From the NCBI GenBank assembly GCA_902631405.1, contig CACOYI010000013.1, positions 1 through 43,263 on the forward strand: a stretch of DNA of 43,263 nucleotides, given 5' to 3'. Every line of letters begins with the position of its first letter. The first letter of the stretch is position 1. Of the stretch, positions 9,127-18,532 are shown in pieces. The notes below the pieces were generated by a model, which saw only the letters and a list, made by a program, of their open reading frames with translations, was not told where the DNA came from and did not search any database. This stretch comes from K189A clade bacterium. Lineage in GTDB: Bacteria; Pseudomonadota; Gammaproteobacteria; Pseudomonadales; Azotimanducaceae. The translations under genes were made by a program, and so were the position numbers.

Positions 9127-9162
9127 TCTGCGCTCGAAGAAAAAACCCCTTGGGTAAAAACT

Positions 9163-9426
9163 ATGGTGACGATCAGACTAGCTAGGCACGGTTCCAAAAA
9201 AAGTCCGTTCTACCACATTACAGTGGCAGATAGTGCTAAAGCCAGAAACGGAAGGTTCATAGAAAGAATTGGCTTCTACAACCCTGTTGCGAAAGGGAAT
9301 GCGGAGGATCTTAGGTTGGACCTAGAGCGAGCGAACTACTGGTTGTCAGTTGGAGCTAAGCCTAGCGAGCGGGTGCGCCAGTTGTTGTCTGTAGCCAAGA
9401 AAACGGAGCTGGCTGCTAGCGCCTGA
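9163..9426 (+). CDS. rpsP: 30S ribosomal protein S16
   Basis: An 87-residue protein that opens with [17 protein letters not shown], the near-invariant S16 N-terminus, and includes [14 protein letters not shown] and a basic C-terminal half. S16 is an early-assembling small-subunit protein that binds 16S rRNA. It is first in the standard rpsP-rimM-trmD-rplS cluster that follows ffh. Length and order are ordinary. Confidence 0.98.
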   Translation: MVTIRLARHGSKKSPFYHITVADSAKARNGRFIERIGFYNPVAKGNAEDLRLDLERANYWLSVGAKPSERVRQLLSVAKKTELAASA

Positions 9427-9451
9427 TCCCAAAATACGACGGGTTAGGTTC

Positions 9452-9976
9452 GTGGCCTGTTTAATCGACGAGTCAAAAATTCAAGTGATCGCTCGATTGG
9501 GAAGACCGTATGCGACATCGGGCTGGCAGGTTTTGCAATCTTTCACAGAAATAGCTGAGAGCGCAACGAGCTTCGAACGCCTCTTCTTTAGAGAGCCCCA
9601 TATGGGGACTTGGTGCTTGTTAGGTGGACATGAGTTTAAGGTGCAAACCAAACGTCTACTTATAAAGATGCCCGGCGTCAGTCAGCGAGAAGCGGCCGCA
9701 GAATTCATTGGCTATGAGCTTGGAGCAGATCGAGACAGCTTTTCAGCTCTGGGTCAGGGTGAGTACTACTGGATAGATTTAATTGGGTGCCACGTCGAAA
9801 CAAGCGATGGGGCCCAATTGGGAAAGATCGAGTCCATGATAGAAACAGGCTCATCGGACGTCATGGAGATCATAGGTAAAAACAAAAAACATCTCATACC
9901 TTTTGACAATAAATATCTTTCTGTTGTCGAGGTAGAGAAACGGCGCATAGTCGTTTTTTGGGACGAGCGCTGGTAG
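9452..9976 (+). CDS. rimM: Ribosome maturation factor RimM
   Basis: A 174-residue 16S rRNA processing factor that binds S19 in the 30S head. The N-terminal beta-barrel starts with VIARLGRPYATSGW (family pattern GxxxxxxGxxG). The linker LGQGEYYWIDLIGC and the C-terminal PRC barrel (GKIESMIETGSSDV, then LIPF) are all visible. The start is a GTG at 9452 with only a weak ribosome binding site, in keeping with coupling to rpsP 25 nt upstream. It ends 9 nt before trmD. Confidence 0.95.
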   Translation: MACLIDESKIQVIARLGRPYATSGWQVLQSFTEIAESATSFERLFFREPHMGTWCLLGGHEFKVQTKRLLIKMPGVSQREAAAEFIGYELGADRDSFSALGQGEYYWIDLIGCHVETSDGAQLGKIESMIETGSSDVMEIIGKNKKHLIPFDNKYLSVVEVEKRRIVVFWDERW

Positions 9977-9985
9977 ACAATCATA

Positions 9986-10738
9986 ATGTATGTAGGCGTA
10001 GTCTCTGTCTTTCCGGAAATTATTAAGGATTATTTTACTGTTGGCATCATGGGACGAGCAGCGCGGGAAGGTTTGGTTGATTTGAATGTTTTCGATGTTA
10101 GAGACTACGCCTACGACGCGCATAAGACAGTAGATGATCGTCCGTACGGAGGGGGTCCAGGCATGGTCCTGATGTACGAGCCATTGTCACTGGCGGTAAA
10201 AGCGGCAAAAAGAAAGGCGCCGGCAGATACAGAAGTGGGACTTGTGAGCCCTCAGGGTGAAATATTTGAGCAGAGGACGGCCATAGATAAATCCCAGTTG
10301 GATGGGATAATCTTAGTCTGCGGCAGATACGAAGGATTTGATGAGAGGTTTATCGAGGAGTTTGTTGACTTCGAATGGTCAATCGGTGACTACATAGTCA
10401 GCGGAGGAGAGCTTCCTGCCCTTGCCTGCTTGGATGCGATCATCAGAAACCTGCCCGCTGTTGTGAATAACGCCCAATCCATTTTGGATGAATCATTCCT
10501 TGATGGAACGCTCGATTACCCGCAATATACGCGACCTGAACTGGTAGATAGTTTAGAAGTTCCGTCGGTCCTTTTGTCGGGGAACCACTCAGCTGTAAAC
10601 AGTTTCAGAAAGGCAGCGTCTTTAAGGAAAACTTATGAAAGAAGACCAGACCTGCTTGTAGGTACAACTTTTTCCGAGGATGAAAGAAAGCTATTAGCGA
10701 AGTATTTCTCTGGTGAAGGCGAACAGCGGAAGAGATAG
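9986..10738 (+). CDS. trmD: tRNA (guanine-N1-)-methyltransferase TrmD
   Basis: Methylates G37 of tRNAs with SAM, which prevents +1 frameshifting. A SPOUT-class knotted enzyme of 250 residues. Visible motifs are the N-terminal [25 protein letters not shown], the SAM-binding knot with [11 protein letters not shown] and the [12 protein letters not shown] segment. The stop TAG is followed at once by the rplS translation signal, and the ribosome binding site of rplS overlaps the last bases of trmD. Confidence 0.97.
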   Translation: MYVGVVSVFPEIIKDYFTVGIMGRAAREGLVDLNVFDVRDYAYDAHKTVDDRPYGGGPGMVLMYEPLSLAVKAAKRKAPADTEVGLVSPQGEIFEQRTAIDKSQLDGIILVCGRYEGFDERFIEEFVDFEWSIGDYIVSGGELPALACLDAIIRNLPAVVNNAQSILDESFLDGTLDYPQYTRPELVDSLEVPSVLLSGNHSAVNSFRKAASLRKTYERRPDLLVGTTFSEDERKLLAKYFSGEGEQRKR

Positions 10739-10749
10739 TGGAGATTCCC

Positions 10750-11103
10750 ATGAGTGGAAAGAATAAACACATACAAGAAATTGAAAAAAAGTATTTGAAA
10801 GAGTTGCCTAGCTTCAAGACGGGCGACACTATTGCAGTTCAAGTCAAAGTTCGAGAAGGCAATAGAGAACGTCTCCAGGCTTTTGAAGGAGTCGTAATCG
10901 CAAAAAGAAACCGCGGAGTGAATTCTGCATTCACGGTAAGAAAGATATCCCACGGCGTCGGTGTTGAAAGAACTTTTCAATCGCACAGCCCTTTAATTGA
11001 TTCAGTAGAAATAAAGCGCAAGGGTGATGTGAGAAAATCGAAGCTCTACTATCTCAGAGAACGATCTGGCCGATCGGCAAGAATTAAAGAGAAAATCACC
11101 TAG
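10750..11103 (+). CDS. rplS: 50S ribosomal protein L19
   Basis: A 117-residue large-subunit protein at the 30S-50S interface. The core [23 protein letters not shown] and [17 protein letters not shown]-type segments are diagnostic. I choose ATG 10750 because GGAG (10740-10743) lies 6 nt upstream and the family begins MS. The GTG at 10738 would add four residues that overlap this ribosome binding site. Confidence 0.97.
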   Translation: MSGKNKHIQEIEKKYLKELPSFKTGDTIAVQVKVREGNRERLQAFEGVVIAKRNRGVNSAFTVRKISHGVGVERTFQSHSPLIDSVEIKRKGDVRKSKLYYLRERSGRSARIKEKIT

Positions 11104-11149
11104 GTCCTTTGCCAGGGAACCCCTACGTGGTAGCGCATCGGTAACGGAA

Positions 11150-12052
11150 TTGGTTCAAGAGTGTCAAAGCGAAAGAGTAGAAGCTTATTTGCAATCGCTT
11201 TGGCTCGAAAAAGGACTCAGCCAAAACACCATTGAAGCGTACCGAAGAGACCTTGCAAAGACAGAAAATTGGTTGAGGCGGGAGAAAGCTACCAGAACAC
11301 TGGATGCTGCCGTACAGGAGGACCTTCAGAGTTTTCGCGAGTATTTATCGAATTCAGGAATCTCAAAAAAATCGATAGCTAGGTGGTTTAGTTCCTTGAA
11401 AGGTTTTTTTGATCATTTGGTAAGGATCGGAGATATATCCAATCATCCTGTCAGGTCTTTGGCAGGCCCGAAGCTGGCAGTTTCCTTGCCGATCTCGATG
11501 TCTATCGATGAAGTTGAAGAGTTGTTGAACGCTCCGGATCAAACCGATGTTATTGGCCTTAGAGATAAGGCGATGTTAGAACTGCTTTATGCTTCGGGTC
11601 TCAGGGTATCAGAGCTAATTGGTTTAGTTATTGGCAGCGTAAATTTAAGGCAAGGTGTTGTTAAGGTTATTGGCAAATCCCGCAAAGAAAGGCTAATTCC
11701 GATTGGTGATTCGGCTCTTTATTGGCTGCAAGAGTATGTCGAAAATGGAAGAAAATCGTTGCTAAAGGAACCTAGTAGCATTCTCTTTCTAAGCCGACTA
11801 GGGAAAAAGATGACCCGGCAGACATTTTGGCACTCAATTAAAAAATACTGTAAAACCCTGGGTATTGATCCAAAGATTTCGCCGCACACTTTGAGGCATG
11901 CTTTTGCGACACATTTGGTAGACAATGGTGCCGACCTCCGAGCAGTGCAGATGATGTTAGGTCATTCTGATCTATCTACGACGCAGATCTATACGCATGT
12001 TGCTAAACAGCGCTTGAAGGACTTAGTGCAAACTCATCATCCAAGGGGTTAG
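11150..12052 (+). CDS. xerD: Tyrosine recombinase XerD
   Basis: A 300-residue site-specific recombinase that acts with XerC at dif to resolve chromosome dimers. N-terminal SAM-like core-binding domain (about 5-95) with LSQNTIEAYRRDL. The catalytic domain carries the first Arg in ASGLRVSEL, Lys in GKSRKERLIP, HTLRHAFATHL, the LGHSDLSTTQIY box and the tyrosine nucleophile near residue 281 (IYTHV). The HHPRG tail and ISPHTLRHAFATHL are XerD- rather than XerC-like. The only in-frame start is TTG 11150, with a poor ribosome binding site. The xerD-dsbC-hom order is conserved, so this is a housekeeping gene, not a mobile integrase. Confidence 0.95.
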   Translation: MVQECQSERVEAYLQSLWLEKGLSQNTIEAYRRDLAKTENWLRREKATRTLDAAVQEDLQSFREYLSNSGISKKSIARWFSSLKGFFDHLVRIGDISNHPVRSLAGPKLAVSLPISMSIDEVEELLNAPDQTDVIGLRDKAMLELLYASGLRVSELIGLVIGSVNLRQGVVKVIGKSRKERLIPIGDSALYWLQEYVENGRKSLLKEPSSILFLSRLGKKMTRQTFWHSIKKYCKTLGIDPKISPHTLRHAFATHLVDNGADLRAVQMMLGHSDLSTTQIYTHVAKQRLKDLVQTHHPRG

Positions 12053-12069
12053 AGGCGTTTTTAGGGAAC

Positions 12070-12855
12070 ATGATGAAAAATAAAAAAATGCTGATTCGTG
12101 TTGCTGCTTTTTCCATTCTGAGCCTCAGTCTGATCAAGTTCGTTTCCGCTGACGATTTGGATAAAAACTCCAATTCTCTTGAGGAAATCGGGAGCCAGAT
12201 GGCTGAGCGTTTGTTAGAGCTGAGTCCGCAAATGCAGATTGAGCGAGTCATTTCATTAGAAGAGCTGGGTATGTATGCGATAGAAATGTCTGGTGGAAGA
12301 ACCATTTATGGCATGGAGGACGGGATTCATTTTTTTACAGGCAATTTATTTCGTTTCGACGGCGACATAACGAATTTATCGGAGTTAAGACAAAACAAAA
12401 AACGCGAACAGCTTATGAACGCGATTTCCGACGAAGATACCATTACTTTTGGAGAGGGTGAGGGTAGCTTTGTGGAGACTATCAATGTTTTTACTGATGT
12501 TGACTGTGGTTATTGCAGAAAATTGCATTCTGAAATTGATGAGATAAATGCCTTGGGTATAAGGGTAAGATATTTGGCTTATCCAAGAGGAGGTATAGGC
12601 TCAGAGGGTTATGAAAAACTCGTGACTGCCTGGTGCTCAAAGGATTCGCAGGAGACCTTGACGAATTTGAAAGCCGGTAGAACGGTGGAAATGTCAAATT
12701 GCGAAAGTCCGGTTGAAGATCAGTATTTCTTAGGACAACAAATTGGCATTTCCGGTACGCCAGCGATTATCACATCTGATGGTAGACTTTTTCCTGGTTA
12801 CCTCCCTGCTGGCGAACTCTCCAAAAGAATTTTTGGTATGAATCAGAATAATTAA
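12070..12855 (+). CDS. dsbC: Periplasmic thiol:disulfide interchange protein DsbC
   Basis: A 261-residue disulfide isomerase. A Lys-rich N-terminus and hydrophobic helix (about 8-27, ending SADD) form a signal peptide. A short dimerisation region follows, then a thioredoxin domain with the active site C146-G-Y-C149 in FTDVDCGYCRKLH and the cis-proline in SGTPAI. A second cysteine pair (TAWCSKD and MSNCES) matches the structural disulfide of DsbC. The CGYC active site and dimerisation region separate it from monomeric DsbA. An AGGGAAC ribosome binding site precedes ATG 12070. Confidence 0.95.
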   Translation: MMKNKKMLIRVAAFSILSLSLIKFVSADDLDKNSNSLEEIGSQMAERLLELSPQMQIERVISLEELGMYAIEMSGGRTIYGMEDGIHFFTGNLFRFDGDITNLSELRQNKKREQLMNAISDEDTITFGEGEGSFVETINVFTDVDCGYCRKLHSEIDEINALGIRVRYLAYPRGGIGSEGYEKLVTAWCSKDSQETLTNLKAGRTVEMSNCESPVEDQYFLGQQIGISGTPAIITSDGRLFPGYLPAGELSKRIFGMNQNN

Positions 12856-12870
12856 GAAGGCTTGCGCATC

Positions 12871-14133
12871 ATGGAATCTATCAATATCGGTCTTGCGGGG
12901 CTTGGAACGGTAGCTCAAGGGTTTATAGAAATATTTGGCCAAAAAAAGCAGGCGCTTTCAGACAAGCTTGGGATGGAGTTGAAAATAGTCAAGGTCGCAA
13001 GTAGGAGCCAAAAGGTTGACCTAGAAGGACTCGGGGCCGTATTTTCAACCGATTTGAGTTCTTTGGTTGAAGACTCTGCCATAGATGTGATTATCGAATT
13101 AATCGGAGGTGAGCAGGATGCCCTTGAGCTTATTTCTGCAGCCTTGAAACAAAACAAGCACGTTGTGACCGCAAACAAAGAAGTGATAGCAAAGCACGGT
13201 AATTCTTTCAAAGGCGAAATAGATTCTGGTCAGCTTCGATTTGAGGCGGCTGTAGCGGGGGCGATACCTATTTTACAAGGTATAGGAGTTGGCATGGTGG
13301 CGAACGATTTCGGTTCGATTACCGGCATTGTCAACGGCACTAGCAATTATATCCTATCGAACATGTCGCGAGAGGGAGCTTCGTTCGAGGAGAGCCTTAA
13401 ACAGGCTCAAGAGCTGGGTTTCGCGGAGGCGGACCCTGGGTTTGATATTGATGGAATAGACGCGGCACACAAACTAACCATCATGATGGCGTTAGCTTAT
13501 GGACAGCCTTTTTCGTTTGACAAAGTTATAACGGAGGGGATCTCGCATATCACTTCAAGTGATATCCAGTATGCATCGGAAATGGGCTTCGCGATTAAAC
13601 CTTTGGCTGTTGTTCGCAGATCTGGGGATGAGATAGCTGCAATGGTGTATCCGGCGTTGGTGGAATTTGATCGAATACTGTCACAAGTAAATGGGGTGAT
13701 GAACGCTATAGAGGTTGAAAGTGATTATGCGGGGAGGCTCTTCTTTTCAGGTCCAGGAGCTGGTTCGCTGGCAACAGCGTCCGCGGTGGTTAGTGATCTT
13801 GGCTTGATAGCCAGAAACCAAGGAAGCGCCTATCCGCGCTTAATGGGCATGGAAAAGTTAAGGATCACCTATCCTGATCAAAGCACTAGCTCTTGCTACT
13901 TAAGATTTGATGTTGTCGATGAGAAAGGAATCTTTGCCCGAATCACTAGCGCTTTATCTGAATCTGGCATCAGTATCGATGAAGTCTTTCAGAAAAATCT
14001 AGATGGAGGGAGAGCCTCCATCGTCATGATAACTCATCCTGCGAGTGATAAAGATATCGATAATTGCCTGTCTAACGTGGGCGAATTAAGTGAAATATTA
14101 AAACCGATTCAGCGTATTAGAGTTCTCTCTTAG
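12871..14133 (+). CDS. hom: Homoserine dehydrogenase
   Basis: Reduces aspartate semialdehyde to homoserine for threonine and methionine. 420 residues, the monofunctional form. NAD(P)-binding GLAGLGTVAQGF at the N-terminus, VTANKEVIAKHG with the catalytic lysine region, GIVNGTSNYIL, and EADPGFDIDGIDAAHK are clear. A C-terminal ACT domain (about 345-420) suggests threonine feedback. ATG 12871 lies 10 nt after AAGAAGG; the TTG at 12862 sits on the ribosome binding site and is rejected. recJ follows with no gap and there is no thrC, which commonly lies between hom and recJ. Confidence 0.96.
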   Translation: MESINIGLAGLGTVAQGFIEIFGQKKQALSDKLGMELKIVKVASRSQKVDLEGLGAVFSTDLSSLVEDSAIDVIIELIGGEQDALELISAALKQNKHVVTANKEVIAKHGNSFKGEIDSGQLRFEAAVAGAIPILQGIGVGMVANDFGSITGIVNGTSNYILSNMSREGASFEESLKQAQELGFAEADPGFDIDGIDAAHKLTIMMALAYGQPFSFDKVITEGISHITSSDIQYASEMGFAIKPLAVVRRSGDEIAAMVYPALVEFDRILSQVNGVMNAIEVESDYAGRLFFSGPGAGSLATASAVVSDLGLIARNQGSAYPRLMGMEKLRITYPDQSTSSCYLRFDVVDEKGIFARITSALSESGISIDEVFQKNLDGGRASIVMITHPASDKDIDNCLSNVGELSEILKPIQRIRVLS

Positions 14134-14142
14134 TTGGTGCAA

Positions 14143-15897
14143 ATGGGGGAATCTAAAGCGATGTCTTCTCTTTCTGGAGCTAGGCATGACCTGTTTCGTA
14201 GAAGTCCACTCATCCAAAAGCTGTATAAGTCCAGGGGTGTCACTGACGCCGAAGATACAGTAATGAATCTTGATAAGCTGCTTTCGCCTGCTGATCTGCC
14301 GGATATTGAGACTGCGGTAGATCGCTTAGTCCTTGCTCTGCGGCAGAGAGAGAAGATCATAGTGGTTGGCGATTACGATGTGGATGGCGCGACCTCTGTC
14401 GCCATTTGTTTGTCTTGCTTTAGAGAGATGGGAGCTGAAGATATCGAATTCTTAGTGCCAGATCGATTTATCCATGGCTATGGCTTGTCTGTAGAAGTAA
14501 CGAGGATATGTCTCTCGAAAGATGTTGATGTAATCATTACCGTCGATAATGGAACAGCAAGTTTCGACGGAGTGGAATTAGCTAGAGACGCAGGGGTTGA
14601 TGTAATTGTCACTGATCATCATTTGCCCGGAGAGGAGTTGCCGCCTGCTTTGGCTATCGTAAATCCCAATAGGGAAGACAGTGCCTTCTCGAGTAAAAAT
14701 CTCGCTGGTTGCGGCGTGGCCTTTTATCTAATGACTTGGCTAAGGAAAAGATTAAGAGAGGTTGGTTGGTTTGATCAAATGAAATTAACTGAGCCGAACT
14801 TGGCGGCGGCTCTTGATTTGGTGGCGCTAGGGACTGTTGCTGACATGGTGCCTCTAGACCGGAATAATAGAATCCTGGTTTATCAAGGTCTTCAGAGGAT
14901 TCGAGCCGGTTACTCTTGTCTGGGCATTAAAAAACTAGTGGATATCTCTAAACGGACTTTAGCCAAGATGGATGCCTCTGATTTGGGTTTTGCAATAGGC
15001 CCTAGACTGAATGCGGCTGGTCGCTTGAACGATATGGCTCTTGGGGTTAGATGTTTGTTAGAAAATGACAACGAACAGGCGTTCAAAATGGCTTCTCAAC
15101 TAAATGCGCTCAACAGTGAGCGCAGGGCAGTGCAAGAAAACATGTTAGATCAGGCCGAGTTATTCATCTCGGGAATGAAAAACCCATCTTCCGAAGCCAG
15201 CCTCGTTGTATATGAAGAAAATTTCCATGAGGGGGTGATTGGTCTCATCGCAAGTAAGCTAAAGGATAAGTGGAAGAAACCCGTAGTAGTTTTTGCAAGA
15301 TCTGCTGTAAGCGAAGACGAAATCAAGGGTTCCGCTCGTAGCATTGAAGGGATCCATATACGAGATGTGCTTCAAGAGATGGCGACGAAGCAACCTAAAT
15401 TAATATCAAAATTTGGTGGGCATTCAATGGCTGCCGGTTTGACAATAAAGAGGCGATATCTTGACCGTTTCGGCAAGTTGTTTGAAAAAGTCGTCTCTGC
15501 TTCTTTAACATCGACATCGGCCGATACAGATTTTTTGGATGATGGGGATCTAGGCTCTGAAGAGTTAACGCTTGAGACTGCCAGAGATATATTTTGGGCG
15601 GGTCCATGGGGAACTCAGTTCCCAGAACCGACTTTTTGCGGGAGATTTGAACTAATCTCCCAACGGCAGGTTGGTTTGAATCACCTCAAAATGGTTGTAA
15701 AGAAAGGACAAACACTTATCGACGCGATTGCGTTTAATTTCCCTCCTCTCTCGGATCGAGTCAACAGAGTTGAATTGGTTTATAAGATGAAAGAGAACCT
15801 GTATGGTCCCTCCTCGACTCTGCAGTTGTTGGTTGAGGAAATACGCGAGGCACAACACGCGGGGGATCTTGTCGAGAGTAAAGAGTGGAAAGATTAA
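14143..15897 (+). CDS. recJ: Single-stranded-DNA-specific exonuclease RecJ
   Basis: A 5'-3' ssDNA exonuclease for recombination and mismatch/base-excision repair. About 584 residues. DHH domain motifs: VVGDYDVDGATS, TVDNGTA and VTDHHLPG, supplying the aspartates and histidines that bind Mn. DHHA1 domain with KFGGHSMAAGL, then the C-terminal OB-like region with GPWGTQFPEPTF. The start is uncertain: ATG 14143 has no clear ribosome binding site, while ATG 14161 lies 10 nt after GGGGGA. TTG 14134 is also open. The TAA at 15895 abuts the ATG of prfB, indicating coupling. Confidence 0.95.
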   Translation: MGESKAMSSLSGARHDLFRRSPLIQKLYKSRGVTDAEDTVMNLDKLLSPADLPDIETAVDRLVLALRQREKIIVVGDYDVDGATSVAICLSCFREMGAEDIEFLVPDRFIHGYGLSVEVTRICLSKDVDVIITVDNGTASFDGVELARDAGVDVIVTDHHLPGEELPPALAIVNPNREDSAFSSKNLAGCGVAFYLMTWLRKRLREVGWFDQMKLTEPNLAAALDLVALGTVADMVPLDRNNRILVYQGLQRIRAGYSCLGIKKLVDISKRTLAKMDASDLGFAIGPRLNAAGRLNDMALGVRCLLENDNEQAFKMASQLNALNSERRAVQENMLDQAELFISGMKNPSSEASLVVYEENFHEGVIGLIASKLKDKWKKPVVVFARSAVSEDEIKGSARSIEGIHIRDVLQEMATKQPKLISKFGGHSMAAGLTIKRRYLDRFGKLFEKVVSASLTSTSADTDFLDDGDLGSEELTLETARDIFWAGPWGTQFPEPTFCGRFELISQRQVGLNHLKMVVKKGQTLIDAIAFNFPPLSDRVNRVELVYKMKENLYGPSSTLQLLVEEIREAQHAGDLVESKEWKD

Positions 15898-16996
15898 ATG
15901 GCTGAAATCACTTCTATAAGAGAGACATTAAAGGACTTAAAAGCGAGAGAGCACCTGTTAAGGGGGTATCTTTGACCTAGACGCTAAGTCCGAGCGCCTG
16001 GCTGAGGTCGAGCTTGAGTTGTCTCAAAGTGAAGTCTGGGAAGATGCAAAAAGAGCTGAGGCACTGGGAAAAGAGCGAGCTCAGTTGGGGGAGATCGTAA
16101 CCACTCTGCAGACCGTCTCGATAGATCTAGACGATCTAACAGATCTATCGGAGCTGGCCTTCGAGGAAAATGATGAAGCGACCTTGATAGAGGTCGATTC
16201 TGACCTCAATTCAATAGAGTTGAAATTGCAAGCTCTGGAATTTCGAAGGATGTTTAAGGATCCTTTAGACGAGGCAAATTGCTACCTGGAGGTGCAGTCT
16301 GGATCTGGAGGAACGGAAGCCCAGGACTGGGCGGAGATGCTTCTCAGAATGTATTTGAGGTGGGTGGAAAGGAAAGGTTTTATAGGGAGCGTATCTGAAA
16401 TTTCTGATGGCGATGTCGCCGGGATAAAAAGCGCTACCGTTTTGGTGAAAGGGTCGTACGCTTATGGTTGGCTAAAGACGGAGACAGGAGTTCACCGATT
16501 AGTTCGCAAGTCACCGTTTGATTCGGGTAATCGTCGCCATACTTCGTTTGCTTCTATTTTTATTTCGCCTGAGATAGATGATGCGATCGAGATAGAGATT
16601 AATCCAGCAGAAGTTAGAGTCGACACTTACAGGGCAAGTGGAGCTGGCGGTCAACATGTTAATCGAACAGACTCTGCCGTCCGATTAACTCATCTGCCGA
16701 CCAATACTGTTGTCCAGTGCCAGAGTGAGAGGTCACAACATCAAAATAAGGACAACGCATTTAAACAACTGCGAGCGAAATTGTACGAATTAGAGCTTCA
16801 GCAGCGCAAGGCCGAGCAGAGACAGATTGAAGATTCAAAAGCCGATATAGGATGGGGCAGTCAGATACGCTCGTATGTTCTAGATCAGTCGAGAGTTAAA
16901 GACATTCGTACCAACGTTGAAGTGACCAATCCGTCCGCAGTTTTGGATGGGGATCTGGATATTTTCATTGAGGCTTCACTTAAACTAGCGAACTAG
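15898..16996 (+). CDS. prfB: Peptide chain release factor 2 (with programmed +1 frameshift)
   Basis: RF2 recognises UAA and UGA stop codons. The zero-frame reading starts at ATG 15898 and reaches an in-frame UGA at 15973-15975 after 25 codons. A +1 shift after CTT (15970-15972), skipping T15973, resumes with GAC 15974 and gives a 365-residue protein, the length of E. coli RF2. Codon-recognition SPF lies at residues 205-207 and catalytic GGQ at 250-252, the positions known in E. coli. Autoregulation is expected: low RF2 slows termination at UGA and favours the shift. Starting at 16019 would lose the N-terminus. It lies between recJ and lysS, the usual order. Confidence 0.97.
15961..15976 (+). 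promoter_or_regulatory. RF2 programmed frameshift site
   Basis: AGGGGG (15961-15966), an internal Shine-Dalgarno-like run, stands three bases before the CTT TGA C slippery stop (15970-15976). This is the classic arrangement in which the internal site pairs with 16S rRNA and pushes the ribosome +1. The spacing and bases equal those known from E. coli prfB. Confidence 0.95.
16119..16150 (+). repeat. 10-bp perfect inverted repeat inside prfB
   Basis: CGATAGATCT (16119-16128) and AGATCTATCG (16141-16150) are exact reverse complements with a 12-nt loop. They lie in coding sequence about 145 nt after the frameshift site, in a run of Ile/Leu/Asp/Thr codons. It would form a stable mRNA hairpin; no role is known, and codon repetition may explain it. 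Confidence 0.5.
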
Positions 16997-17010
16997 ACCC
17001 GAGGAAATGG

Positions 17011-18495
17011 ATGATGGCTGAAAAACGAGACGAGATGTTATCGCGACGTTCTAAGATGCTTAGATGGAGAGAGAAGGGTGGAAATTATCCTAACACCTTT
17101 CGGAGAGTAGGTTTAGCGTCCGAATTGGCGAAAGAATTCGGTGAAAAAAATAAAGAAGAATTAGTTCAGCTTAACTTCGAAACATCGGTGGCCGGGAGAC
17201 TTGTCCTGCAACGCAATATGGGTAAGGCAAGTTTTATTTCATTGCTAGATATGACCGGGCAGATTCAGTGCTATATAACGCGTGATGCGCTTGGCGATCC
17301 GGCCTATCAAGAGTTTCTAGACTTGTGGGACCTAGGCGACATCGTTGGAGTTAAAGGGTCGGTGATGAAGACGAACAAAGGAGAGCTTACTGTTCGAGCA
17401 ACATCTATAAGCTTGCTAAATAAGACACTGCAACCGTTACCAGAGAAATTTCATGGCTTAACCGATCAGGAAACCAAATACAGGCAAAGATATTTGGATT
17501 TGCTCTCTAACCACGATGCGAGGGAGCTTTTTAAAGTTCGGAGTAAGGTGGTGAAAGGTCTAAGGGAGTTTTTTGGTGGCCTTGGTTACTTGGAGGTTGA
17601 AACTCCTATGATGCATCCTATTCCTGGAGGTGCCAGCGCCAGACCTTTTGTAACCCACCACAATGCACTCGACATGGATCTTTATCTAAGGGTGGCGCCC
17701 GAGCTTTATCTTAAGAGATTGGTAGTGGGTGGGTTCGAGAGGGTATTTGAGATCAATCGAAATTTCCGCAACGAGGGTCTTTCTACCCGTCATAACCCTG
17801 AGTTCACCATGCTGGAGTTCTATCAGGCCTACTCCGACTACCTGGAATTAATGGAGCTTACTGATGATATGTTGATCTTCATTTCCCAGAGTGTCTTAAA
17901 TAAGTCTGAGATAGTTTATCAGGGAACAAAGATCGATTTTGCTCGAAGGTCAGAGAGAATGACGATGGCTGAAGCGATTATCAAATACGCAGGGGTGAAA
18001 GAATCGGAACTTGAAAACGTCGAACTGTTAGGTCAGACACTGGCTGGACTAGGAGTTTCAACAGAGGACACGTGGGGTCTCGGTAAGTACTGGATGGAGA
18101 TTTTCGAGGCTGTCGTCGAGAAGCAACTTCTCCAACCAACCTATATCACCGAATACCCAGCAGAAGTCTCGCCACTTGCAAGATTGAATGATCGAAACTC
18201 ATTTGTGACAGATCGCTTCGAGCTATTTATATGTGGGAGGGAGTATGCGAATGGATTTTCAGAGCTCAATGATCCAGTCGATCAGGCTGAGCGTTTTAAA
18301 AAACAGGTTGCCCTTAAAAATTCGGGGGATGTTGAGGCCATGCACTTCGATGAGGACTATATAACAGCATTAGAGTATGGCCTGCCCCCCACAGCGGGAG
18401 AGGGTGTGGGTATTGATCGGCTTGTGATGTTGCTTACCGATTCTCCAAGCATAAGAGATGTTTTATTGTTCCCGCAAATGAGGCCCACTAATTAG
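17011..18495 (+). CDS. lysS: Lysyl-tRNA synthetase, class II
   Basis: Charges tRNA-Lys. 494 residues, normal. N-terminal OB-fold anticodon-binding domain (about 55-150) with [16 protein letters not shown]. Class II core: YRQRYLDL, motif 1 around [13 protein letters not shown], motif 2 [19 protein letters not shown], motif 3 [15 protein letters not shown] 17011 follows GAGG by 6 nt; the next codon is also ATG and gives 9-nt spacing. prfB-lysS adjacency is conserved. Its TAG overlaps the upstream continuation of the ung reading frame. Confidence 0.98.
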   Translation: MMAEKRDEMLSRRSKMLRWREKGGNYPNTFRRVGLASELAKEFGEKNKEELVQLNFETSVAGRLVLQRNMGKASFISLLDMTGQIQCYITRDALGDPAYQEFLDLWDLGDIVGVKGSVMKTNKGELTVRATSISLLNKTLQPLPEKFHGLTDQETKYRQRYLDLLSNHDARELFKVRSKVVKGLREFFGGLGYLEVETPMMHPIPGGASARPFVTHHNALDMDLYLRVAPELYLKRLVVGGFERVFEINRNFRNEGLSTRHNPEFTMLEFYQAYSDYLELMELTDDMLIFISQSVLNKSEIVYQGTKIDFARRSERMTMAEAIIKYAGVKESELENVELLGQTLAGLGVSTEDTWGLGKYWMEIFEAVVEKQLLQPTYITEYPAEVSPLARLNDRNSFVTDRFELFICGREYANGFSELNDPVDQAERFKKQVALKNSGDVEAMHFDEDYITALEYGLPPTAGEGVGIDRLVMLLTDSPSIRDVLLFPQMRPTN

Positions 18496-18508
18496 CGCCG
18501 AAAATCAA

Positions 18509-18532
18509 CCAGGAAGCCTCGAAGATTCCTGG
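18509..18532 (+). repeat. 7-bp inverted repeat before the annotated ung start
   Basis: CCAGGAA (18509-18515) and TTCCTGG (18526-18532) flank a 10-nt loop and end exactly at the GTG of ung. It could hide or expose the ung start in mRNA. It could also be a weak lysS terminator, but there is no T-run. The same bases appear to code for conserved Ung N-terminal residues, so its meaning is open. Confidence 0.35.

Noticed and set aside
11150-12052. XerD-like recombinase as a sign of a mobile element
   Set aside because: The sequence is XerD itself and it sits in the conserved xerD-dsbC-hom block; no attachment sites or cargo genes are present.
16019-16996. prfB as a shorter gene starting at 16019
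   Set aside because: The upstream zero-frame segment plus the classic frameshift site restores the full 365-residue RF2; the short form would lack domain 1 residues.
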